DNA of 12,066 nt, from positions 1 through 12,066 of the forward strand of contig DATJHM010000056.1 in the NCBI GenBank assembly GCA_035493895.1, in the 5' to 3' direction. The position numbers were made by a program, and so were the translations under genes. The stretch comes from DATJHM01 sp035493895 (GTDB lineage Bacteria; Chloroflexota; Ktedonobacteria; Ktedonobacterales; Ktedonobacteraceae). Positions 1-6,249 of the stretch are shown in pieces; position 1 is the stretch's first letter; each line of letters opens with the position of its first letter. The notes under the pieces are model-generated. The model had not been told where the DNA came from. It did not search any database and saw only the letters and a list, made by a program, of their open reading frames with translations.

Positions 1-1178
1 TGGCGAAGATGCGCGAGAAGGGAGTTACGCCGAAGGATGATACGTGGAAGCAGGGGTATCGGGAGCCAGAGGGGCCGGATGTGGAGAATTTGGGGGAATT
101 GCCGGAAGGATGGTGTTGGGCGACAGTGGAGCAATTGGCTGCGGCGGAAGATAATTCTATTACTGATGGTCCGTTTGGAAGTAATTTGAAAACGGAGCAC
201 TACAAAGCTTCGGGATTGCGTGTAATTCGTTTAAAAAATATTGGAGATGGTTTTTTTAAAGACGAGAAAGCATTTATTTCCCAAGATCACTTTGATAAAT
301 TACGTAAGCATCGAATATTTACAGGTGATCTGGTAATTGCAGCTCTGGGAGAACATCCTCCCCGAAGTTGTATTATCCCAAACTTTGTTGGTCCTGCTAT
401 TGTTAAAGCCGATTGTATTCGTTATAAAGTCTCTCCTCATGCTCTTAATACATACATTAATATTGTGTTGAATGCTGAGCCGACGAAGAAACGAACCTCT
501 GCGATGCTTCATGGAGTAGGACGGCCACGCCTGAATTTATCCGAGATCAAATCTATTGCTATTGCATTTCCCCCTATTGCAGAACAGCAATGTATTATGT
601 CCGAAGTCGAAGCGCAACTTTCCGAGATTGCGCAATTAGAGGCAACCCTTGAGGCCAGTTTGAAGCGAGCGGAGAACGAGCGGCAGAGCATTTTACGTGA
701 GGCGTTTGCGGGACGGCTGGTGGAGCAGGATGTGGAGGATGAGCCTGCGAGCGTGTTATTGGAGCGTATTCGTGAGGAGAGGAAGAAGCGTGAGCTGGTT
801 GAACAGGTACGTAAGAGGGAAAAGCAAATGGCGAAAGGACAGGAGCGAGCGAAACACAAGAAAGTCGCGCCGTTGTACGATGTGCTGGCCGACGCTGGTG
901 GAGAGCTGACACCTGAGGAGCTCTATAAGCGCTCTAAGGAATTGCGCAAAGAGAAACCGGAGGTGGAGCGGGTCGAGGAATTTTATGTCGCGCTACATGC
1001 CGAGATGGGTGTGAGCCTGATCGAAGGGGATCGACCGGCAACCGATAAGATCGTCTTGAGCATCATTGAGCAGGAAGATGAGGAGCTGGAGGAAGAGCAG
1101 GAAGAGCATGCTCCCCTCCTGGTAGCAGAGACAAAAGCAAAATACGAAGTAAGCAGGCCGTCGTTGTGGGATGAATAG
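1..1178 (+). CDS. hsdS: Type I restriction-modification specificity subunit HsdS, 3' part (5' end outside window)
   Basis: HsdS gives a type I enzyme its DNA target and holds the HsdM and HsdR subunits together. The frame is open through the left edge, so the first in-frame ATG (base 9) is probably internal and the first target-recognition domain lies upstream. Counting from that ATG, a target-recognition domain begins at LPEGWCWATVEQL (residues 31-43), with the typical DGPFGSNLKTEHY (53-65) and RVIRLKNIG (71-79). It ends at the conserved FPPIAEQQ (187-194), followed by the spacer helix and SILREAFAGRLVEQ (227-240). The usual family C-terminus is near residue 260. Here about 130 charged residues follow, including a small domain (about 285-352) and an acidic tail (355-368). 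The domain core is visibly AT-rich compared with the GC-rich conserved parts. The ATPase gene starts 23 nt after the stop, so they probably share a transcript. The family call is firm; the recognised sequence cannot be read. Confidence 0.93.
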   Translation, partial: AKMREKGVTPKDDTWKQGYREPEGPDVENLGELPEGWCWATVEQLAAAEDNSITDGPFGSNLKTEHYKASGLRVIRLKNIGDGFFKDEKAFISQDHFDKLRKHRIFTGDLVIAALGEHPPRSCIIPNFVGPAIVKADCIRYKVSPHALNTYINIVLNAEPTKKRTSAMLHGVGRPRLNLSEIKSIAIAFPPIAEQQCIMSEVEAQLSEIAQLEATLEASLKRAENERQSILREAFAGRLVEQDVEDEPASVLLERIREERKKRELVEQVRKREKQMAKGQERAKHKKVAPLYDVLADAGGELTPEELYKRSKELRKEKPEVERVEEFYVALHAEMGVSLIEGDRPATDKIVLSIIEQEDEELEEEQEEHAPLLVAETKAKYEVSRPSLWDE

Positions 1179-1201
1179 CTGAGGTGGAGTTGGAGGAGCC
1201 C

Positions 1202-2788
1202 ATGAAACTACGCAAGCTGAAGATACAGCATTTTAAAAATTTGCAGAACTTTGAGATAGACTTTGGCGAGCACTCTTTTAGAACCGTTCTTCTTGGGCAG
1301 AATGGCACAGGTAAATCAAATTTGTTGGAAGCCCTGATCATCATCTTCCGCGATCTGGACCTGGGAGCTGCGCCCACATTTGCGTACGTACTGGACTACG
1401 AGTGTCGTGGCAATGAGATACATATCGATGCCGATCTTGCACGTGATAGGCGAGAATATATGCAAATTACGATCAGGCGGCACGACGGATTGCCAGAAAG
1501 AATTTCGTACAATCGATTTGCCAAAGATTCTGAACGCATCTATCTGCCCGGCTACGTTTTTGGCTATTATTCTGGTCCCAGTGATCGCATGGAAAGGCAT
1601 TTTGATGTGCACCAGAATCGTTTCTATCAGGATCAGCTCAAAGGTGAAGAGTCGCAGCGTTTCCTCTTTTATGCGCGCAATATCCAGAGCCAGTTTGTGC
1701 TGCTTGCATTTTTTACAGAAGATGAGCAGGATCGATCAGATGATGGACAGAGTGCACGGAGCTTTCTGGATGAGTTGTTGGGGATAGAAAAGCTCATATC
1801 CGTGCTCTTTGTTTTGCACGAGCCGCCCTGGAATAGCAAGGAGGGAGACCCGCGTTTCTGGAATGCGCGCGGAACATTGGGCAAATTTATGGGACATCTC
1901 TATGATGCATCGCTGGCTCCTATGCGGGACAAAGTGCGCATCACCCCCGAATTTGCCAGCAAGACCACATTAGAGCATCTCTATTGCTACCTGCCTGACG
2001 AACAGGCGCTCAGGAAACTATTTAAGAACTATGGCAACCAGCGAGAATTTTTTAAAGCGCTTGAGAGCACCTACATTTCCAAGATTCTTGGCGAAGTAAG
2101 AATACGTTTAAAGATGCGCAATGCCGAAGAGCTGATCACATTTCAAGATTTTAGTGAAGGGGAGCAGCAACTCTTAATGGTGCTCGGCCTGTTGCGTTTC
2201 ACCAGGGAGGACGAGGCGCTCTTCTTTTTGGATGAGCCGGATACCCATCTCAACCCCAATTGGAGCGTGCGCTACCTGGATTTTATGCAACGTGTTGTAG
2301 GGGATCAGCCCACGAGTCAGGTCATTATGACCACGCATAACCCATTGGTGATCGCGGGGTTGCAGAAGGAAGAGGTGCGGGTCATGCAGCGTAATGGAGC
2401 GGATGGAGAAATTTTTGCAGAGCAGCCGAGTGAGAATCCCAGAGGGATGGGCGTGGCAGGAATTCTGACCAGCGAACTATTTGGGCTGCGTTCGGCATTG
2501 GATCTGCCGACACAACATATGATCGATGAACAAATAGACCTGGCTGTGAAAGAACAATTGACACAGGTTGAGCAGCAACGCCTGGGAGAATTGACCGATC
2601 AGTTGGATAAACTTGGTTTTGCGACAACAGAAGATGATCCGTTGTACGCTGAGTTCCTCAGGCGCTTTGTTCGTCGTGAAGATCCATCTGTTCGCCAGCA
2701 AGTAACTTTGACACCTGATCAACAACGGGAACGCGCACGTTTGATCGATGATATTTTGAGTGAGATGATAGCGGAGGGTCGGCTGTAG
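1202..2788 (+). CDS. AAA/ABC-type ATPase of the PtuA / restriction-associated family
   Basis: This is a 528-aa cytoplasmic ATPase of the SMC/OLD-like class, probably the sensor or motor partner of the HNH nuclease encoded next to it. The sequence opens with MKLRKLKIQHFKNL, typical of this class. It has Walker A GQNGTGKS (residues 32-39), a signature-like FSEGEQQ (317-323), Walker B LFFLDE (340-345) with a D-loop after it, and an H-loop TTHNP (His379). About 150 residues with predicted helices follow. I chose the ATG at 1202 because GGAGG at 1192-1196 lies 5 nt before it; an in-frame GTG at 1184 would add six residues but has no clear ribosome-binding site. The stop overlaps the next start by one base, which indicates translational coupling. 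Known families with this layout are PtuA of Septu, the ATPase of retron Ec78-type effectors, and ATPases found within type I restriction operons. Which of these fits best needs a profile search. There is no OLD-type Toprim nuclease domain in view. Confidence 0.88.
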   Translation: MKLRKLKIQHFKNLQNFEIDFGEHSFRTVLLGQNGTGKSNLLEALIIIFRDLDLGAAPTFAYVLDYECRGNEIHIDADLARDRREYMQITIRRHDGLPERISYNRFAKDSERIYLPGYVFGYYSGPSDRMERHFDVHQNRFYQDQLKGEESQRFLFYARNIQSQFVLLAFFTEDEQDRSDDGQSARSFLDELLGIEKLISVLFVLHEPPWNSKEGDPRFWNARGTLGKFMGHLYDASLAPMRDKVRITPEFASKTTLEHLYCYLPDEQALRKLFKNYGNQREFFKALESTYISKILGEVRIRLKMRNAEELITFQDFSEGEQQLLMVLGLLRFTREDEALFFLDEPDTHLNPNWSVRYLDFMQRVVGDQPTSQVIMTTHNPLVIAGLQKEEVRVMQRNGADGEIFAEQPSENPRGMGVAGILTSELFGLRSALDLPTQHMIDEQIDLAVKEQLTQVEQQRLGELTDQLDKLGFATTEDDPLYAEFLRRFVRREDPSVRQQVTLTPDQQRERARLIDDILSEMIAEGRL

Positions 2789-3705
2789 TGCGCTACATCG
2801 ATATGGTTCGTCTTCTGCGAAAGAGGGATGATTGGCCTCCATCAGAAGAGTGGCAAAGGCGGATTCGCCAGGCAGAAGCAGAATTGAGAAATCTGCCAGC
2901 GGGAAAAACGCGCGCTGACATTTTTAGCAAATATAGCGATGTATGGAGTAACGTAAAAGATCAGTTCCGCGGGATTTCCCATAACAAATGCTGGTATTGC
3001 GAAACGAAAGTGGAGCGAGGATTCGGTGATATGGATCATCACCGCCCAAAAGGTGGTGTGACGAAAACCAGCCATCCTGGTTATTGGTGGCTAGGTTTTT
3101 CCTGGCGCAACTGGCGTTTTTCCTGTGAGCTTTGTAATAGTAAATTGAATGATCAACCCAAAGATTCCAAAGATGGCTCCAAAGGTTCCAAAGGTAGGGT
3201 AGGCGGCAAAGGGAATGATTTTCCTCTGTTAGGTGGGGAGGATGGCGAGAAGCGAAGAGTCTGGGACGAGAAAGATTGCCCTGATTACGATGAATTGAAA
3301 AGGGAACGCCCTATGCTCCTTGATCCTACCAACCCCAGTGATCCCGAACTTATTACCTTCGGGAGCAATGGAATACCCCGTCCTGTAGAGAAAAGGAAAG
3401 ATCTGGTTGAGTATCAGCGTGCCGCAATTTCTATCCAAACATATCATCTAGATCAGAGATATTTAAATAGCAGGCGCAAAGAGATCTACTTCAATATGCG
3501 CGGACTGATCGAGAAAATTCAAAAATATAAGCTTACCTATGCTGATGATAGCGATAATGATATGTTGGCAAATATTATTGAAGATAAGTTGGTAGAGTTG
3601 CGAAAGATGATTGCTCCTGACGCACAGGATTCTTCGGCGGCTAGAGCCTATTTGAGGAGATATCGACATTGGTCCTGGGTCGATCGCCTATTGACGGCCT
3701 CATAG
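2788..3705 (+). CDS. HNH endonuclease, PtuB / TIGR02646-like
   Basis: This 305-aa protein is the probable nuclease effector of the upstream ATPase. It carries a treble-clef HNH core: CWYC (Cys68, Cys71), DMDHHRPKG (residues 81-89, with His84/His85 as the catalytic/metal histidines) and SCELCNSKLND (Cys113, Cys116, Asn117, Asn121). Further on, RPMLLDPTNPSDPE matches the 'LLLDP..DPE' block I recall from retron/Septu-associated HNH proteins. The GTG start at 2788 overlaps the ATPase stop (TAGTG) and is preceded by GGAGGG at 2773-2778; an ATG at 2803 is a less likely alternative. Right after the second Cys pair is a low-complexity Lys/Gly/Ser/Asp stretch (residues 123-142) encoded by repeated CCAAAG units. 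The C-terminal part (about 200-305) is helical with no motif I recognise. Target (DNA or RNA) is inferred from the family, not visible here. Confidence 0.88.
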   Translation: MRYIDMVRLLRKRDDWPPSEEWQRRIRQAEAELRNLPAGKTRADIFSKYSDVWSNVKDQFRGISHNKCWYCETKVERGFGDMDHHRPKGGVTKTSHPGYWWLGFSWRNWRFSCELCNSKLNDQPKDSKDGSKGSKGRVGGKGNDFPLLGGEDGEKRRVWDEKDCPDYDELKRERPMLLDPTNPSDPELITFGSNGIPRPVEKRKDLVEYQRAAISIQTYHLDQRYLNSRRKEIYFNMRGLIEKIQKYKLTYADDSDNDMLANIIEDKLVELRKMIAPDAQDSSAARAYLRRYRHWSWVDRLLTAS

Positions 3706-3840
3706 AAGAGTATATATTATTGTATAGATGTTCTAGAATACGGAAACGTAGAAATGTTGGCAGGGATGCATATAGGCAAAAAAGGTGAGATGGTCTGTGT
3801 TGGACACAGAAGAACATAAACACGTTGGAAAAAATAAACA
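3706..3840. other. Intergenic stretch with a small perfect hairpin
   Basis: This AT-rich spacer after the HNH gene has no credible coding frame. It contains a perfect 7-bp hairpin at 3794-3810 (TCTGTGT, loop TGG, ACACAGA). No T-run follows on either strand, so it is not a convincing intrinsic terminator; it could be an operator or chance. No consensus promoter for hsdM was found here. Confidence 0.4.
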
Positions 3841-3960
3841 GGTAGGGACCGGGCTTTATGCCGGTCCGCGTTCCCCACCGGCTCTCTTGAATACTTCATC
3901 CATTCTCAGGTTGATGCGTATTGGGCGCAGACCAGCAGTGCCTCTACGAGGGCCGTGGGG
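3841..3960 (+). repeat. Dispersed hairpin repeat, copy A
   Basis: This GC-rich unit aligns with a second copy at about 11433-11540. In order it has GGTAGGG, a hairpin (GGACCGG, bulged G, C; loop TTTAT; G, CCGGTCC at 3846-3867), a CCCCACCGGC block, the block TTCTCAGGTTGATGCGTATT (3903-3922) and a CTACGAGGG...GTGGGG tail. The 20-base block recurs exactly on the minus strand at 11286-11305. The unit ends 33 bp before the hsdM start, so it separates hsdM from the genes upstream and may supply its leader. It does not match an insertion sequence I know; a REP-like or small non-autonomous element is possible. Confidence 0.7.
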
Positions 3961-3992
3961 ATTAATAGCGAGAAAGAACTATTTCATTTATT

Positions 3993-5525
3993 ATGAGCAC
4001 GCAAACACAATATATCGTACAAAAACTCTGGAACTACTGTAATATCCTGCGCGACGATGGCATGTCGTATGGTGACTACGTAGAGCAACTGACCTATCTG
4101 CTCTTCCTGAAAATGGCGCACGAGCGCACCCTTCCCCCCTTTGACGAGAAGCCACGTATCCCCATTGGCCTGGGTTGGGAGACGCTGCGTACAAAAGATG
4201 GCGTAGAACTGGAGACGCTCTACAAGCAGATTTTGAGCGAACTGGGCAGCCAGGAAGGGATGCTGGGCATTATTTTTCGTAAAGCCATCAATAAGATCCA
4301 GAATCCCGCGCACCTGCGTCGCCTGATTGCAGACCTGATTGACGACATCAACTGGCTCAAAATGGAGGCCGATGTCAAAGGTGACGCCTATGAAGGGCTG
4401 CTCCAGAAGAATGCCGAAGATACCAAAAGTGGTGCGGGCCAGTATTTCACGCCTCGCGATCTGATCAAAGCCATCGTCGAAGTCATGCAGCCCAGGCCGC
4501 TGGAGCGAATCTGTGATCCTGCCAGCGGAACCGGCGGATTCTTACTGGCCGCGCACGACTATATTTCAGAGCACTATGCGTTGAGCCGTGATGAGCGCAG
4601 GTTCTTAAAGAACGAGGCATTTCGCGGCTGGGAGATCGTCGATAGTACTGCCCGGCTCTGCGTCATGAACATGTTTTTGCATGGCATCGGCGACGAGCGC
4701 GCACCCGATGCCCCGATTCACGTCTTTGATAGTTTGCGCGCCAAACCGAGCGAACATTTTGACATGGTACTCACCAATCCGCCGTTCGGGCGCAAGAGCA
4801 GCCTCAGCCTGGGACCCGGCAACGGCAGCAAGAAAAATGGCAGCAATGGCACTTCAGACGAGCGCGAAGCCGTGACCGTCAATCGGGACGACTTCTGGGC
4901 AACGACAAGCAACAAGCAGTTGAATTTTGTGCAGCATGTCTATTCCCTGCTCCGTCCCGAAGGGGGGCGTGCGGCGGTCGTGGTGCCCGATAATGTGCTC
5001 TTCGAGGGCGGCGCGGGCGAGACGATTCGGCGCAATCTCTTGCAGAACTGTGACGTGCATACTATGCTGCGCCTGCCCACGGGAATCTTTTACGCGCAGG
5101 GCGTCAAAGCCAACGTTCTCTTCTTCGATAAGCATCAGGCCAGCCCCAACGTCCAGACCAAACAGCTCTGGATTTATGATCTGCGCACCAACATGAATTT
5201 CACCCTGCGCACCAATCCGCTCACCCGTGCCCATCTGGACGATTTCGTAGCCTGCTATCATCCAGAAAATCGGAACCAGCGTCAGGAGAGCGAGCGTTTC
5301 CGCGCCTTCAGCTACGAAGAATTGGCGAAGCGGGACAAGCTCAGCCTGGATCTTTTCTGGCTACGAGATGAGAGCCTCGAGGGTACAGACAACCTGCTGC
5401 CACCGGCAGAAATCGCCGCCAGCATCGTCGAAGATTTGCAGAACGCGCTGGAACAATTCATGGCAATTGCGGAGGATCTGGGAAAGAGTGGGCGTGGGAA
5501 AGTGGGCCAAAGCTATCATTTGTGA
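3993..5525 (+). CDS. hsdM: Type I restriction-modification methyltransferase subunit HsdM
   Basis: HsdM transfers a methyl group from S-adenosylmethionine to N6 of adenine within the site chosen by HsdS. At 510 aa it is full length for the family. The N-terminal helical domain (residues 1-130, with YGDYVEQLTYLLFLKM at 27-41) is followed by motif X GQYFTPR (149-155), the SAM-binding motif I DPASGTGGF (175-183) and the catalytic motif IV NPPFG (262-266). Then come NKQLNFVQH (307-315) and VVVPDNVLF (329-337). No frameshift or missing key residue is seen. The ATG at 3993 gives the standard MSTQTQYIVQKLW start; only a weak purine-rich site (GAGAAAG, around 3970) precedes it. It is unusual that hsdM lies after hsdS, separated from it by a two-gene ATPase/nuclease module and a repeat, because the two normally adjoin in the order M-S. 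It is also richer in GC than the HNH gene. An intact methyltransferase implies that modification can still occur if the full HsdS is made. Confidence 0.95.
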   Translation: MSTQTQYIVQKLWNYCNILRDDGMSYGDYVEQLTYLLFLKMAHERTLPPFDEKPRIPIGLGWETLRTKDGVELETLYKQILSELGSQEGMLGIIFRKAINKIQNPAHLRRLIADLIDDINWLKMEADVKGDAYEGLLQKNAEDTKSGAGQYFTPRDLIKAIVEVMQPRPLERICDPASGTGGFLLAAHDYISEHYALSRDERRFLKNEAFRGWEIVDSTARLCVMNMFLHGIGDERAPDAPIHVFDSLRAKPSEHFDMVLTNPPFGRKSSLSLGPGNGSKKNGSNGTSDEREAVTVNRDDFWATTSNKQLNFVQHVYSLLRPEGGRAAVVVPDNVLFEGGAGETIRRNLLQNCDVHTMLRLPTGIFYAQGVKANVLFFDKHQASPNVQTKQLWIYDLRTNMNFTLRTNPLTRAHLDDFVACYHPENRNQRQESERFRAFSYEELAKRDKLSLDLFWLRDESLEGTDNLLPPAEIAASIVEDLQNALEQFMAIAEDLGKSGRGKVGQSYHL

Positions 5526-5569
5526 TAAATTTGGCGCATCTGTTGTTATAATCAGGGTGTAAATCTTGG

Positions 5570-5588
5570 AATTCCGTAAGCGGGAATT
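5570..5588 (+). terminator. Weak hairpin after hsdM, possible terminator
   Basis: AATTCC (5570-5575) pairs with GGAATT (5583-5588) across a 7-nt loop and runs into TTTT. The stem is short and AT-rich, so termination would be weak. It overlaps the -35 region of the promoter that follows. Confidence 0.22.
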
Positions 5589-5618
5589 TTGACAATTAGG
5601 TGAGCGGTCGGGTATAAT
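5589..5618 (+). promoter_or_regulatory. Perfect-consensus sigma70-type promoter
   Basis: TTGACA (5589-5594) and TATAAT (5613-5618) are both exact consensus hexamers with an 18-bp spacer. Transcription would start near 5625, about 40 bp before the transposase relic start at 5666. It is probably the old transposon promoter and may still produce readthrough RNA towards the TIR gene. A second isolated TATAAT at 5547-5552 has no matching -35. Confidence 0.7.
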
Positions 5619-5665
5619 GAGCAAGAGAGTATGCTATTGGTTCCTTACGTCTGGAGCAGTTTGTC

Positions 5666-5965
5666 ATGAAGGAGCCGCCTATCCCACTTACGGCAATTTC
5701 AGAGGCCCAAAGAGCACAAGCCACTGAGCGCTTTACGATCATTCGTTCGGCTCTGGAGGATGGCGTCACCCAGACCCAGGTTGCGTCTACTCACAACATC
5801 TCTGTGAGCACGGTACGTCGGTGGGTAAAGCGGTATCGTGAGAAGGGCCTGGCTGGTTTAGCTGACGCGAAGGCGCGTTCTGATAAAGGGAGGATCGGTG
5901 GGAGGCGGGTGGATTTGTACCTCAGATGCCAGCCTCTCTTGAACAACTTGACCTGTTGCTGTTAA
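5666..5965 (+). pseudogene. Transposase relic: N-terminal helix-turn-helix of a Mu/TniA-type DDE transposase
   Basis: The ATG at 5666 has a TGGAG site at 5652-5656. Residues 1-75 form a typical N-terminal DNA-binding region of Mu/TniA-like transposases: PIPLTAISEAQRAQATERF, then a helix-turn-helix (TQTQVASTHNISVSTVRRWVKRY) and EKGLAGLADAKARSDKG. Around base 5895 the homology stops and the frame runs into about 20 unrelated residues (ending NNLTCCC), which are a frame-shifted reading of the transposase C-terminus described next. The whole DDE catalytic core (several hundred residues) is missing, so no transposition activity is expected. The 99-aa product could still be made as a free DNA-binding domain and might bind old transposon ends; that is speculation. 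Confidence 0.8.
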
Positions 5966-6108
5966 CGGTGGCCAAGACGCGCCGGGTTCAGCAAGATGAC
6001 ATTCATTTCATGATGCAGGTGGAGCATGTCTTAGTGGCAAACCAACTCCAGGTGGTGACCAAAGAAGTGGTGGAGACTGCTCGCGATAATCTCATCATTG
6101 GAGATTGA
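5926..6108 (+). pseudogene. Fused relic: C-terminus of the transposase joined to C-terminus of a TniB-like ATPase
   Basis: This frame is +1 relative to the preceding HTH fragment. Residues 1-28 (PASLEQLDLLLLTVAKTRRV to IHF) match the start of the Mu-type transposase C-terminal domain as I recall it ('LDLLLLTVAK.RRVQ.DGI.F'). From about base 6010 the sequence changes to MMQVEHVLVANQLQVVTKEV...ARDNLIIGD, which looks like the last helices of the TniB/TnsC-like AAA ATPase that is normally encoded downstream. At least two internal deletions are implied: one removed the transposase core and changed frame, and the other joined two different genes in frame. Assignment rests on remembered family patterns; a profile search of the two halves would settle it. 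Confidence 0.65.
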
Positions 6109-6151
6109 GCAGCGCTTCCGGATCGGGAGTTAATCAGCATATCGGTCGAGT

Positions 6152-6181
6152 TGTCTCAAAAGCGTTCAATTTCTTGAGACA
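6152..6181. repeat. Inverted motif TGTCTCAA/TTGAGACA, left of the TIR gene
   Basis: TGTCTCAA (6152-6159) and TTGAGACA (6174-6181) form a perfect 8-bp inverted repeat with a 14-nt centre, 68 bp before the TIR start codon. The TGT...ACA form is that of many Mu/Tn7/Tni-type transposon termini, and the motif recurs after the TIR gene and before the resolvase. It could be a transposase-binding end or a repressor operator. The inner half overlaps a possible TTGAGA -35. Confidence 0.6.
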
Positions 6182-6249
6182 GCGTAAAATACAAAAGAGC
6201 AGTAAATCATATAACTATTATCTGACGAAATAAAGGTAAGTAGTATCTT

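Noticed and set aside
1202..3705. Retron (ATPase and HNH as retron effectors)
   Set aside because: No reverse transcriptase or msr/msd-like RNA is visible next to the pair.
3785..4042. 85-codon open frame across the repeat before hsdM
   Set aside because: It is made of the hairpin repeat and the start of hsdM in another frame.
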